From Saccharospirillum alexandrii_A (GTDB lineage Bacteria > Pseudomonadota > Gammaproteobacteria > Pseudomonadales > Natronospirillaceae), in contig NZ_JBHZRJ010000002.1 of assembly GCF_043641555.1 (NCBI RefSeq), positions 558,001-622,000 on the forward strand: a DNA stretch of 64,000 nucleotides, read 5' to 3'. Position numbers and translations under genes: made by a program. The notes under the pieces are model-generated. The model searched no databases. It worked only from the letters and a program-made list of their open reading frames with translations, and had not been told where the DNA came from. This document shows, one piece after another, positions 34,262 to 43,202 of this stretch. How positions within the stretch are numbered: the first letter of the stretch is position 1; each line of letters begins with the position of its first letter.

Positions 34262-36121
34262 TTAAAAGCTGGGTAGCTTAAGATCTTCCAGCGCGTCTTC
34301 GGCGCGCCGGCGGGCTTCATCTTCGGCGCGGCGACGCTCGGCGTCGGCCGCATTGCTCAGACGGTCGCGCTCATCCAGCAGTTCCTGTTCCAGTGCGTCC
34401 AACCGGTCCATAACCTGCTGCTGGAACTCATCAGCCTGATCCCGGACTGCATCGCCCTGGGCTTCAATTTCATCAAACCGTGCCCGTAAGGGCGCTGTCA
34501 AGGTTTCCACTTCAGCATCCAGTCGCGCTCTTGTGGCCTCCAGCCAGCGGTTGTATTCCGCCTGCAAGGCGGCCGACAGTGCCGACCGGATCTGATTGTC
34601 CAGATCGGATGTCAGTTGCAGTTCAGGCGCATCAATGTCGCCGGTTACCCGAATGCCAATGTCGAACGCGGCTATGCTTTCAAGCGCATCGCCGAGCGTT
34701 GTTGCGATCCGGCCTTCACCGCGGGCTTCAAATTCTGAGCCGCTGAAGCTCAGCTCGATCAGGCCATCGACCTGATCACCGGTTACGGTGACTTCACCAC
34801 CCAAATCAACCGTGCCTGGTGCCCAGTCGACATCGACACCCCCCAGGTCCAACGACCGTGGCGAGAACGCCAGGTCACGGCCAATCAACTCAAAGCGATC
34901 GACCGTGGTCGCTTGCCGGCGATCCAGCACCGCGTCAATGCGCATGGCTTCATCACCGGCTTCACCCCGCATTAACTGCAGTCGAACCGGCTCCCCGGTT
35001 AGGCGTTGCTGACCGGTTACCTGACTCATGGTCAGTGACCAGGGCCAGTTATCCGCCTCAAAGCTGATCAGCCCCTGGCGCAAAAGAAAGTTGGGCGTTG
35101 GGTTGGGTGTGTCGAACCGGACATAACGGCCATCCAGCCGGGCTGGCGCAGCTTCCTCTTGCTCGCCACCCGAAGGCGCCAGCCGGCGCAGCCAGGGAGC
35201 AGCCTGGGTGTAGTACTTACGGGCCTGATCGTATCGGTCGAAAATGGCATCACCAAGCAGCAACCGACCAGCCCGAACCGCCGAGGCCTGGTTCAGCGGG
35301 TAAGCTTCGCGCAACGCAGCCCAATCAGCAGCCGGTGCCGCTAACACGGCTTCAAGCGCTTCCTGGCTGTTACTAACGGCCGCATTCGCCGCCTGGCGCG
35401 CCGCGGCTACTGACAGTTGATCTTCCAGGGCCTGACGCTGCAATTCTTGCAGATCTGACCGGGCCGAACGAATCGCGTCCAGTGAGTTCAACGAGCGACC
35501 ACGCAGGGCTTCAATGCGTTCATCGTATTGCTCAATGGAGTCATCGTCCGGAAGGTTAGTCAGGGCGCTGCCAACCTCAGAACGGGAACGCTCAAAGGTG
35601 GTGCTGGCCTGGTTTGTGGCTGACCGGGTTTGCGTCAATGCCTGATCGACCGCATCAGTCGGTTCCGGTAATTCCGCACGAACCGATTCAGCTCTGCTGG
35701 CGGCTGTATCGCGGGCTCTCTGAGCCACTCCAGGGCCCGAATCGCTGGTGTCGACCGGGACGATGCGCCCGGGCTCATCACGCTCGGTACCGCTGCTCAA
35801 GCCTGAGACAGTGAGATCATCAATGCTGATTTTGCCAAGAAACAACTTGGGCAGATCCATCGCCAGCCGGGCGGTACCCAGCTCAAACAGGTTGCGCTCA
35901 GGGTTTTCCTTATCGGTTACCTGGACGCCGCGAATATCAAACCCAAGCGGGCTGAGCGACAAATCCACCGAGGCGACGTTGACTTCCGCACCGTGAACCC
36001 GGGTACCGCCGGCCTCCAGAGCCGATTTAACCCAGTTATCCAGAAACAGGACGCCGATCACAATGATCAGTGACAGCACAACCACGAAAGCGATCAGGCC
36101 GCTCCATCGAAAAAGCTTCAT
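34262..36121 (-). CDS. TIGR03545-type AsmA-like envelope protein
   Basis: A 619-residue protein anchored by one N-terminal helix (IAFVVVLSLIIVIGVLFL, about 11-28). It has an AsmA/DUF748-like start (VNVASVDLSLSPLGFDIRGV), a long Ala/Gln/Arg-rich helical middle (about 140-300) that should form coiled coil, a beta-rich region (about 330-500) and a highly charged C-terminal helix (RDRLSNAADAERRRAEDEAR). The arrangement matches the TIGR03545 family of unknown function, which occurs next to TIGR03546, as here (12-base gap). AAGGAG precedes the ATG by 9 bases. It probably spans the periplasm; lipid transport by AsmA-like proteins is a possible analogy only. Confidence 0.8.
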   Translation of the reverse strand: MKLFRWSGLIAFVVVLSLIIVIGVLFLDNWVKSALEAGGTRVHGAEVNVASVDLSLSPLGFDIRGVQVTDKENPERNLFELGTARLAMDLPKLFLGKISIDDLTVSGLSSGTERDEPGRIVPVDTSDSGPGVAQRARDTAASRAESVRAELPEPTDAVDQALTQTRSATNQASTTFERSRSEVGSALTNLPDDDSIEQYDERIEALRGRSLNSLDAIRSARSDLQELQRQALEDQLSVAAARQAANAAVSNSQEALEAVLAAPAADWAALREAYPLNQASAVRAGRLLLGDAIFDRYDQARKYYTQAAPWLRRLAPSGGEQEEAAPARLDGRYVRFDTPNPTPNFLLRQGLISFEADNWPWSLTMSQVTGQQRLTGEPVRLQLMRGEAGDEAMRIDAVLDRRQATTVDRFELIGRDLAFSPRSLDLGGVDVDWAPGTVDLGGEVTVTGDQVDGLIELSFSGSEFEARGEGRIATTLGDALESIAAFDIGIRVTGDIDAPELQLTSDLDNQIRSALSAALQAEYNRWLEATRARLDAEVETLTAPLRARFDEIEAQGDAVRDQADEFQQQVMDRLDALEQELLDERDRLSNAADAERRRAEDEARRRAEDALEDLKLPSF

Positions 36122-36133
36122 CTGTGGCGCTCC

Positions 36134-36637
36134 TTAGCTCACTCGTTCGTACAGGGAATAGACTTTACTGGCCTTAACAATTTGCACCAGTTTCAGACGG
36201 TTCGCCCAAGGCATCAGCCGGGCTCGATACTGCACCACCCCGTAACGCATGATCAGCACTACAGGCATAAACAGCAGCACCGAAACCACGACGCTTGCGA
36301 GTGTGATCGTGTGATTGAACCTGATGATCTGCCAGACATCACTCTGGTACAGGGACGTCCAGGTCGCGGTCAGGCCGGGGTGCGTCAGCCAGGCGTAACC
36401 CCAGGCGTCAAAGGCCGGGTCCAGCAAGTAGGCAAACCCGGTGAACACCACCCAGAACACCAGAAAGGTGCCAAAATGCACCCGCAGAATGCAGGCCAGT
36501 AGTATGATCAGCAGGTTGTGCACCGACCACAGCGGCGTCAGCCCGATAATGAGCGCCAGCCCTACGGCAAAGGATAGTTGCCAGGGGCCGGCGTCTGAAT
36601 TCAACGCTTTAAAAAATTTCAGAAACTGAGTCAGCAT
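36134..36637 (-). CDS. TIGR03546-type membrane protein
   Basis: A 167-residue membrane protein with three or four hydrophobic segments. The N-terminal stretch FLKFFKALNSDAGPWQLSFA is followed by LGLTPLWS-like GLALIIGLTPLWSVHNLLII, as in TIGR03546/DUF2062-like proteins. ATG at 36637 with GAGGGA upstream is preferred over the GTG at 36649. It is the first gene of a two-gene operon with the TIGR03545 protein, a pairing conserved among gammaproteobacteria. Function unknown. Confidence 0.8.
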   Translation of the reverse strand: MLTQFLKFFKALNSDAGPWQLSFAVGLALIIGLTPLWSVHNLLIILLACILRVHFGTFLVFWVVFTGFAYLLDPAFDAWGYAWLTHPGLTATWTSLYQSDVWQIIRFNHTITLASVVVSVLLFMPVVLIMRYGVVQYRARLMPWANRLKLVQIVKASKVYSLYERVS

Positions 36638-36716
36638 GGTGTCCCTCACGCATGGTTGTCTGGTAGCCAGTGTATAGCCCGGACGATGTTAACGACAGCC
36701 GTCAGAGTCTTTGGAA

Positions 36717-37523
36717 TCACCCGGCCTGATTGGTCGGGTTATCCTGGCGCTCTTTTACCTTCAGCAACTTGTCGACAAGCCGGCTTGCGGCCACCATGCC
36801 GAAGCTGGCCGTTACCATCACGGAGGCACCGAAGCCCGTGGCACAATCAAGACGCCGGCTGCCGTCGTCGCCAGGCTTGGTGGCGCAGACATCTCCGTTG
36901 GCCTGGGGGTACAGCAGTTGCTGGGTCGAATAAACACAGTCTACGCCAAATTTTCGTTTCGGATTGCGACTGAATCCATATTCCCGGCGCAACAACTGCC
37001 GGGTACGGGCGGCCAGCGGGTCCTGCTCGGTGCGCGACAAGTCGGTCACCTGAATCTGCAGCGGATCTGTCTGACCACCCGCACCGCCGGTGGTGACCAG
37101 CGGAATTTTCTGCCGCTGGCAATGGTTGATCAGCGCCGCCTTGACGCGCACGCTGTCGATCGCGTCGAGCACAGCTGAGGGTCGGGGTGTCAGATGCGAG
37201 ATCAAATTGTCCGGTGTCAGAAAGTCATGCCGGGTCTCGACCTCACAGTCTGGGTTAATATCGCGCAAGCGCTGGGCCAGCACATCCACCTTCATCTGGC
37301 CAACCGTGCTGCTCATGGCATGAGACTGACGGTTGGTGTTGGAGACACAGACGTCATCGAGATCGATCAGCGTCATGCGGCCGACGGCAGTGCGCACCAA
37401 TGCCTCAGCAGCCCAGCTACCAACGCCACCCACACCCACAACAATCACATGCTGCTCACCGAGCCAACGGGTCTGGTCGATGCCATACAACCGCTCAGTA
37501 CCCCCAAATCGTTCCGACGCCAT
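36717..37523 (-). CDS. tcdA: tRNA threonylcarbamoyladenosine dehydratase
   Basis: ThiF/E1-like ATP-dependent enzyme that cyclises t6A37 to ct6A in tRNA. The 268 residues from the ATG at 37523 start with the family sequence ERFGGTERLYG; a longer in-frame extension to 37580 is not supported. The nucleotide-binding glycine motif is HVIVVGVGGVGSWAAEAL, with RTAVGRMTLIDLDDVCVSNT and NRQ following. The region LDAIDSVRVKAALINHC is also typical. It is divergent from patB. Confidence 0.93.
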   Translation of the reverse strand: MASERFGGTERLYGIDQTRWLGEQHVIVVGVGGVGSWAAEALVRTAVGRMTLIDLDDVCVSNTNRQSHAMSSTVGQMKVDVLAQRLRDINPDCEVETRHDFLTPDNLISHLTPRPSAVLDAIDSVRVKAALINHCQRQKIPLVTTGGAGGQTDPLQIQVTDLSRTEQDPLAARTRQLLRREYGFSRNPKRKFGVDCVYSTQQLLYPQANGDVCATKPGDDGSRRLDCATGFGASVMVTASFGMVAASRLVDKLLKVKERQDNPTNQAG

Positions 37524-37725
37524 TACTGGAATAACCCTCTTGATTACTGACAGAATAAATCGTGCCCACTCCCGCCCCAACTATGGGGCTGGCGGCGGAG
37601 TATAACAACTCAAGGTTCGGAGTTCGCCAGCAAAGCGCCAGCCGGTGCTTGCCACACGCCAGTACATCGGGCAGCATTTATTAACAAACTGTGCTCTTAT
37701 CAGCCGTCAGGATCCCCTACCCCTC

Positions 37726-38874
37726 ATGCCGTTTACTTTCGACACCATCGACCGCAGCGATACCCATGCCATCAAACACGAGTTGTACCGCAGCCAACCG
37801 GTACTGCCGATGTGGGTTGCCGATATGGATCTGGCCTCTCCGCCTTGCGTAACAGAAGCGCTTCAGTCCAGAGCCGCCCATCCTGTGTATGGCTACAGCC
37901 ACCCCTGGCCGGGGCTGAACGAGGCCGTGGTTAACTGGTGCCAGCGCCAGTATCAATGGGCCATTGACCCGAGCTGGATCGTTTGGCTACCGGGCGTGGT
38001 ACCGAGCTTTAATCTGGTTATAGACGCCTTTGCCCGGGGGGGCCGCGTGCTGGTGCAGGAACCCAATTATCCACCGCTGCGCAAAGCCGCCGAATTGCGT
38101 GGAGCCACCGCCGTTACATTGCCAGTGTCTGCCCGGTCGCCTGCCGGATGGGACTGGGCAACGCTGGAACAGGCGCTGGCAGACCCGGACTGTCATTTGA
38201 TGATTCTGTGTAACCCGATGAACCCCCAGGGTCTGATGCTCGGCCACCGCGAATTACTGCGCCTGGCTGAGCTGTGCCGAGAGCACCAGGTCATGCTGTG
38301 TTCAGATGAGATTCATTGCGACCTGATTCTGGAACCGGGAGCGCGCCATTATCCGGCGGGTTCCCTGCCAGATATCGCCGACCAGAGCATTACGCTGATG
38401 GCGGCCAGTAAAACCTTTAATGTGGCGGGGCTGGGCTGTTCATTCGCCATTATTCCCAATGGCGACCTGCGCCGGAAATTGCAGAACACAGGTCAGGATG
38501 TGATGCCCCACCCCAATTTTATGGGGCTGCTAGCAACCGAAGCGGCTTTCAGTCACGGGCACGACTGGCTAATGGCGTTGCAGGCTCATTTAAAGGCGAA
38601 CCGGGAAAGAGTGGCGTCTGTCATTGGCGAGCTGGACGGGCTGAACTACGAACCGGCGCCCGCTACCTTTCTGGCCTGGATTGAAAGCGACCTGGCGCCC
38701 GGCGAGGCCATGGCCCGCTTTAACGAATCCGGTATCATGCCAAGCGACGGTAAAGACTTCGGCGACCCGCGCAGTGTCAGGCTGAATTTTGGAACGGGTC
38801 GCGATACGCTTGATCTGGCGCTGGACCGCTTACACACCTACTGGCGCCAAAACAGGCACAGCTCGTCCCGGTAG
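37726..38874 (+). CDS. patB: PatB/MalY-type C-S lyase (aminotransferase fold)
   Basis: PLP enzyme of 382 residues, of the cystathionine beta-lyase PatB/MalY group, which cleaves C-S bonds to yield pyruvate, ammonia and a thiol. ATG at 37726 is chosen because the family begins with FDTIDRSDTHAIKHE; a longer frame starts at 37645. Signatures: LPMWVADMDLASPPCV, VYGYSHPWPGL, then CNPMNPQGLM, SDEIHCDLI and the PLP lysine in MAASKTFNVAGLGCSFAI. The 3' end overlaps the convergent DUF3024-like gene by 37 bases. Confidence 0.9.
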   Translation: MPFTFDTIDRSDTHAIKHELYRSQPVLPMWVADMDLASPPCVTEALQSRAAHPVYGYSHPWPGLNEAVVNWCQRQYQWAIDPSWIVWLPGVVPSFNLVIDAFARGGRVLVQEPNYPPLRKAAELRGATAVTLPVSARSPAGWDWATLEQALADPDCHLMILCNPMNPQGLMLGHRELLRLAELCREHQVMLCSDEIHCDLILEPGARHYPAGSLPDIADQSITLMAASKTFNVAGLGCSFAIIPNGDLRRKLQNTGQDVMPHPNFMGLLATEAAFSHGHDWLMALQAHLKANRERVASVIGELDGLNYEPAPATFLAWIESDLAPGEAMARFNESGIMPSDGKDFGDPRSVRLNFGTGRDTLDLALDRLHTYWRQNRHSSSR

Positions 38875-39185
38875 ACCTGGTTCAGCAAAGGCGTGGGACT
38901 GACACTCGGCTCTGTGCCGGGGTAGCGCTGCCACCGCCCCCGGCTGCCACGAAAATACAAGCGCCAGGTTGCATCGCGCCAGTGCAATAATGCCATAGGC
39001 AGTAACACGGTCTCTCCGGTTATCGGGTGGGGTTGCTGCTCCTGAATCAACAAGGCGGTTTTCTGGAATCGCCCGCGGAATGTCCCGGCAGACGACGATT
39101 CCTGCAGAAAGCGCCCAAGCGCGACCTGTGCCTGGCGATGCACGAATTCAGGGAGTCCGTCACTGACGACTAACGAGGTTTCCAC
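38838..39185 (-). CDS. DUF3024-like protein
   Basis: A 115-residue protein recognisable from PEFVHRQAQVALGRFLQES, HPITGETV and the C-terminal WRLYFRGSRGRWQRYPG and DELCLFWRQ, which fit the DUF3024 pattern (a Trp-rich core ending in a Cys/Phe-Trp motif). GTG start at 39185 with AAAGGA 6 bases upstream; the open frame extends further, but that part is only antisense to the DUF3820 gene. Its start is 3 bases from the divergent DUF3820 start, and its end overlaps patB by 37 bases. No known function. Confidence 0.7.
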   Translation of the reverse strand: METSLVVSDGLPEFVHRQAQVALGRFLQESSSAGTFRGRFQKTALLIQEQQPHPITGETVLLPMALLHWRDATWRLYFRGSRGRWQRYPGTEPSVSPTPLLNQVYRDELCLFWRQ

Positions 39186-39188
39186 AGA

Positions 39189-39416
39189 ATGTCCTTTCAA
39201 CACGACGATTTGCTGGCACTGGCACGCACGGAAATGCCCTTCGGTAAATATAGCGGAAAACCGCTGATCCGGTTGCCCGAAGAATATCTGCTCTGGTTTC
39301 AGAACAAAGGGTTCCCTCCCGGCAAGCTGGGCGAACTGATGGCCCTGGCACTGCTGATCAGATCCGAGGGGCTCGAATCCCTGATCGAACCGCTGATGCC
39401 CGGCAACCGTCGATGA
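39189..39416 (+). CDS. DUF3820-family small protein
   Basis: A 75-residue protein matching the DUF3820 family, which has been called a putative quorum-sensing-regulated virulence factor: MPFGKYSGKPLIRLPEEYLL, then WFQNKGFPPGKLGELMALA. ATG at 39189, with GAGG about 11 bases upstream inside the divergent gene. The stop overlaps the start of the YgjP-like gene by 4 bases (ATGA), so the two are coupled. Biochemical role not established. Confidence 0.85.
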   Translation: MSFQHDDLLALARTEMPFGKYSGKPLIRLPEEYLLWFQNKGFPPGKLGELMALALLIRSEGLESLIEPLMPGNRR

Positions 39417-40108
39417 CCGAAACACTGAGCTGGTCGGGCGGTACCATTCCGGTAAGGCGCTCGAAGCGCAAGACAGTGGCGTTGCATGTGCGGGACGGTG
39501 CGCCCGAACTGCGCGCGCCCTGGCACCTGTCCGATACCGACCTGAAACGTTTTCTGATCGACCGCGAAGACTGGCTGAACAAGGCCTTGCACAGTCAGGC
39601 CGAGAAGCAATTACAAAAACCCGACTTTAGCCAACAAGACCACTGCCCGCTGATGGATGAGCAGTTAACGCTGAGGCTCCAACGCGGCGCACGGTCGCAG
39701 TGGCGCCGTGAGCAAAACCGGCTGACGCTGGTCGCACCAGTGCTGGACAAACCCCACGTTCACCACGTACTGGCCGACTTTTATAAAACCCAGGCCAAGT
39801 ATTATTTGTTTAAAAAAACCCGGCAATTGGTGCTGGCTGAAGGCTGGGAAAATCGCCTAACCGATGTCTGCTTGCGCCGTACCAAAACCAAATGGGGGCA
39901 CTGCACCGCTACCGGTCGCATACAGTACAACTGGCTGATCATGCTGGCACCGGAGCGTATTGTCGATTACCTGGTCGCCCACGAGACAGCGCACTTGCTG
40001 CACCCACACCACGGGGCAACATTCTGGGCCGAAGTGGGCAGACTGCACCCAGGCTGGCAGGCTGATCGACGCTGGCTGCACGACCATGGCCATCGCCTCT
40101 GGATATAA
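39413..40108 (+). CDS. YgjP-like zinc metallopeptidase (DUF45)
   Basis: A 231-residue protein of the YgjP/COG1451 group. The zinc site HETAHLLHPHHGATFWAEV holds HExxH and the third ligand. Upstream are the family motif RRTKTKWGHCTATGRIQYNW and, at the N-terminus, a DNA-lesion or substrate-binding-like domain with RRSKRKTVALHV. Substrate is unknown; E. coli YgjP is likewise poorly characterised. Coupled to the DUF3820 gene. Confidence 0.9.
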   Translation: MTETLSWSGGTIPVRRSKRKTVALHVRDGAPELRAPWHLSDTDLKRFLIDREDWLNKALHSQAEKQLQKPDFSQQDHCPLMDEQLTLRLQRGARSQWRREQNRLTLVAPVLDKPHVHHVLADFYKTQAKYYLFKKTRQLVLAEGWENRLTDVCLRRTKTKWGHCTATGRIQYNWLIMLAPERIVDYLVAHETAHLLHPHHGATFWAEVGRLHPGWQADRRWLHDHGHRLWI

Positions 40109-40127
40109 CGCAAAAACCAGCGCCCGG

Positions 40128-41693
40128 TTACAACCGATAACGCCGAATCAGCTCGCTCAACTGTTGCGCCATTTCATCAATGCGTTGTATGCCGGCGACC
40201 AGGTGCTGAGTCTCAGAGGCGTTCGCTTCCGACAGATCGCTGATGCGCACCACATTGGTGTTCATGTCTTCTGCCACCTTGCTTTGCTCTTCAGAGGTCG
40301 TGGCAATCAACTCGTTCATGGATGAAATCGCCGATACTGAATCCAGAATGTGCTGCAGCCCTTCGCCAATGGCGACAATGGTTTCTCCGTTACTGCGCAC
40401 CACCTCGACGCTGTCACGGGCGGAGCTGGCGGCAGCGTCACTGCGCGTTTGCAGCGAGCGGATAACACTCTCGATTTCCTGAGTGGATTGTGAGGTCTTC
40501 ACCGACAGGTTGCGAACTTCATCAGCTACGACGGCAAATCCCCGCCCCTGCTCCCCTGCACGCGCCGCTTCAATGGCAGCATTCAATGCCAGCAGATTCG
40601 TTTGTTCAGCGATGTCGTTAATGGTTTTGACGACGGTGCTAATGGCGTCGGACTGATCCTTCAATTCCAGAATATTGTCCGACAGGGTGCTCATCTGCCC
40701 CTGCATGGCCCGGGCAGAGCCAATAGCCTGCTCAATGTCCTGACGAGAATGACCGGCGTGCTGGTTGGCATCCTGGGCGCGGTGCGAGGTTTCTTCGGCG
40801 TTCTGTGCCACTTCGCGAATGGTCGCTGACATTTCCGTCATCGCCGTGGCAACCTGCTGCGTCTCTTCCGACTGGGCCTGGGAGCGCTCTGCGTAATTGC
40901 GACTGGCCGCGTTGAATTCACCGGACATGTTGTGTAACTCGGTCACCAGCTGCGAGACCTGCCCCAGCGTATCGGTCAGGCTCTGGGCCAAATGATTGAA
41001 ATGCCGGGCCAGTTCACCAAATTCGTCTTTGGCATCTGCCTGAGCCCGAACGCTGAGGTCACCCTGTGCCACCGCGGCAAACGAACTGAGCAGGTTACTC
41101 ATGCCTCGCCGCAATACCCCGCCCAGTGACCAGGCCACCCCCAGAAACACGATCAGGGATACCGCTGCAATGGCTGCAATCACATTGAGCACGGTGGACT
41201 GAACTGACTGAATCTGACCGTCGACGGTGGTAATGATGTGTTCAATCACCGCATCGGCATTGGGCTTGTAGGCATCCCAGGCGTCGATGGCCTGCTCCAG
41301 TTCTGGTGTAACCTCCTCGCCGGGCGGGTGAGCAACAACCAGCGTCCGCAATCGTTCCAGCCGGCTGACGATTTCATTGATCGGGCCGACCACCCGCTGA
41401 TCTTCCTGGAAGGGCCCCTGACTTGTGGCGGCAGCCAGGCGCTCGGCTGTATTGCGCGCCTGTGCCTCGTAGCGATCTACCGACGCCTGATCGCCACTGT
41501 AAACCGCAACCTGCAGCTCCTTGGCCGCTACCCGCATGTCGTTGTACACCTGAATGGCGGGAATCAGGCTGCCGGAATAATAGTTGGCAAGACTGGCGAC
41601 GACCCGGGACCCAATAAACCCTGCCAGTGCTACAACGCACAACAGAATGAACAAACCAGAGAGGGACAACCGGATACGGGATTGAATCGTCAT
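40128..41693 (-). CDS. Methyl-accepting chemotaxis protein
   Basis: A 521-residue transmembrane chemoreceptor. TM1 (about 8-30), a periplasmic four-helix-bundle-like ligand domain (about 31-165), TM2 (about 168-192), HAMP (about 193-245) and a signalling domain with the tip QTNLLALNAAIEAARAGEQG. The ligand domain (SGSLIPAIQVYNDMRVAAKE) resembles the 4HB_MCP type; the ligand is not predictable. AAGGAAG precedes the ATG. It is convergent with the YgjP-like gene. Monocistronic. Confidence 0.95.
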   Translation of the reverse strand: MTIQSRIRLSLSGLFILLCVVALAGFIGSRVVASLANYYSGSLIPAIQVYNDMRVAAKELQVAVYSGDQASVDRYEAQARNTAERLAAATSQGPFQEDQRVVGPINEIVSRLERLRTLVVAHPPGEEVTPELEQAIDAWDAYKPNADAVIEHIITTVDGQIQSVQSTVLNVIAAIAAVSLIVFLGVAWSLGGVLRRGMSNLLSSFAAVAQGDLSVRAQADAKDEFGELARHFNHLAQSLTDTLGQVSQLVTELHNMSGEFNAASRNYAERSQAQSEETQQVATAMTEMSATIREVAQNAEETSHRAQDANQHAGHSRQDIEQAIGSARAMQGQMSTLSDNILELKDQSDAISTVVKTINDIAEQTNLLALNAAIEAARAGEQGRGFAVVADEVRNLSVKTSQSTQEIESVIRSLQTRSDAAASSARDSVEVVRSNGETIVAIGEGLQHILDSVSAISSMNELIATTSEEQSKVAEDMNTNVVRISDLSEANASETQHLVAGIQRIDEMAQQLSELIRRYRL

Positions 41694-41815
41694 GGGCGAC
41701 TTCCTTTAATCATTAATACGACCATTGATTACTTGCGCACCAATAGCCATCTAGCAATGATAATCGGCGGGTAATCGGGTGACTTTAATCAAAGTAGTCG
41801 CTTGACGGAAAGCTG

Positions 41816-43195
41816 TCAGGGTGCCGCCGGCAAGACCAGTCGAAAGCGGGCACCGCCCAGCGGGCTGTCGTCGATGCGCAGCGAAACGCCGTAACTGCCC
41901 AGAATATCGGTCACCATACTCAGGCCTATGCCCTGCCCCGGCTGCAAGGTATCGAGCCGCTGACCCCGGTCAAGCACGGCCCGGCGCCGTTCGAGGTCAA
42001 TCCCCGGGCCATCGTCATCGATGTCGACCACCCAGCAATCAGGGAAATCAGGCTGGCGTGTCACCGAAACGGTGATGACCGAGCGGGCGTATTTGAAGCC
42101 GTTTTCCAGCAGGTTGCCGAAGACTTCCAGCACATCGTTGACGTCCATGGCCAGTGTCCATTCCTGATCGGGCTCGGGCAAATCCAGCACTTTGTCTTCG
42201 TGATGAAAGGCCTTGCCCAGCGCACGACCAAGCCGGTCGAGGCTCTGATTCAGGGAACTTCTCTGGCCAAGCACCGGCCCCTGCCGGGTTTCCGTGACAG
42301 CCCGTTGTAATTGGTAGCGCACGATCTGATCCATGCGATGCACCTGTTCGTGCAACTCCCGGCTATCGGCCGGCTCCAGCGTTCGAATCACTGCCAGTGG
42401 TGTTTTCAGGCTGTGGGCCAGGTCGGCCATGGCGGTGCGGTAGCGTTCGCGCTGGCTTTGCTCGGCATCCAGCAGGCGATTGAGGTTATCCGTCAGCGGC
42501 TGCAGTTCACTCGGGTAGCGCCCCTGCAAACGACCTTGCTCGCCGGTGCGGATTTTCTGAAGGTTTTGAGCTAACTGATGCAGGGGCCTTAGCCCCCAGC
42601 GGGCGACCAGCCAGAGCGCAATCAGCAAGGCCAGGGTGACTGCGGCCAGTCCGCCCCATAATTGTTGCCGAAAGGTTTGAATAATCTGATTCAGGGGCGC
42701 AGCGGTCTCCAGCACCCAGAATTCATAGCGTTGTTCGCGCCCGTCTGCCGCTTCCCACAGCACCGCGTAGCGTTCAAAGATATAGTCGCCCCGAAATCCG
42801 AAGTCTTCCTGCCCGATGTTGATGTTGGCCTGGGCAACGACCCAGTCGATCTGATCAAACCACTGGCTCGACAGGCTCTGCCAGACCACCTGGCGCTGTT
42901 CATCCAACACCAGGGCTACCAGCCCCGACTCGGGAGAGTTATACCGTTCTTCAGCGAGGTAGGCAGGGAGCCAGAGGCCATCGGCTTGATATTCAGATTC
43001 GGCCAGTAACGTCAGAATGCGCAAAAACAGGCGCTCCGACTGGCCCGACATCTGGCTGCGTTCAAACGCCCGGTCCAGGGCGACACCGGTCACGCCCAGA
43101 AACACTAGAAGCACCAGGCTCGCCGACACCAGCAAACGGCGACGCAGTGAAAACGTTGCTCCGGGTCTGGTGCTGCGTGGTGGGAACACAGACAT
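41816..43195 (-). CDS. Sensor histidine kinase, PhoQ-like
   Basis: A 459-residue sensor kinase. The ATG at 43195 lies 7 bases after the response-regulator stop; a longer frame to 43339 would run inside that gene. TM1 (about 19-41), a periplasmic sensor of about 135 residues rich in acidic residues, TM2 (about 180-200), HAMP, the H-box with His261 (MADLAHSLKTPLAVI, very like PhoQ) and the ATPase lobe with NLLENGFKYA, DDDGPGID and GQGIGLSM. PhoQ senses divalent cations and antimicrobial peptides; the signal here is inferred only by resemblance. Confidence 0.9.
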   Translation of the reverse strand: MSVFPPRSTRPGATFSLRRRLLVSASLVLLVFLGVTGVALDRAFERSQMSGQSERLFLRILTLLAESEYQADGLWLPAYLAEERYNSPESGLVALVLDEQRQVVWQSLSSQWFDQIDWVVAQANINIGQEDFGFRGDYIFERYAVLWEAADGREQRYEFWVLETAAPLNQIIQTFRQQLWGGLAAVTLALLIALWLVARWGLRPLHQLAQNLQKIRTGEQGRLQGRYPSELQPLTDNLNRLLDAEQSQRERYRTAMADLAHSLKTPLAVIRTLEPADSRELHEQVHRMDQIVRYQLQRAVTETRQGPVLGQRSSLNQSLDRLGRALGKAFHHEDKVLDLPEPDQEWTLAMDVNDVLEVFGNLLENGFKYARSVITVSVTRQPDFPDCWVVDIDDDGPGIDLERRRAVLDRGQRLDTLQPGQGIGLSMVTDILGSYGVSLRIDDSPLGGARFRLVLPAAP

Positions 43196-43202
43196 TAGCC
43201 GG

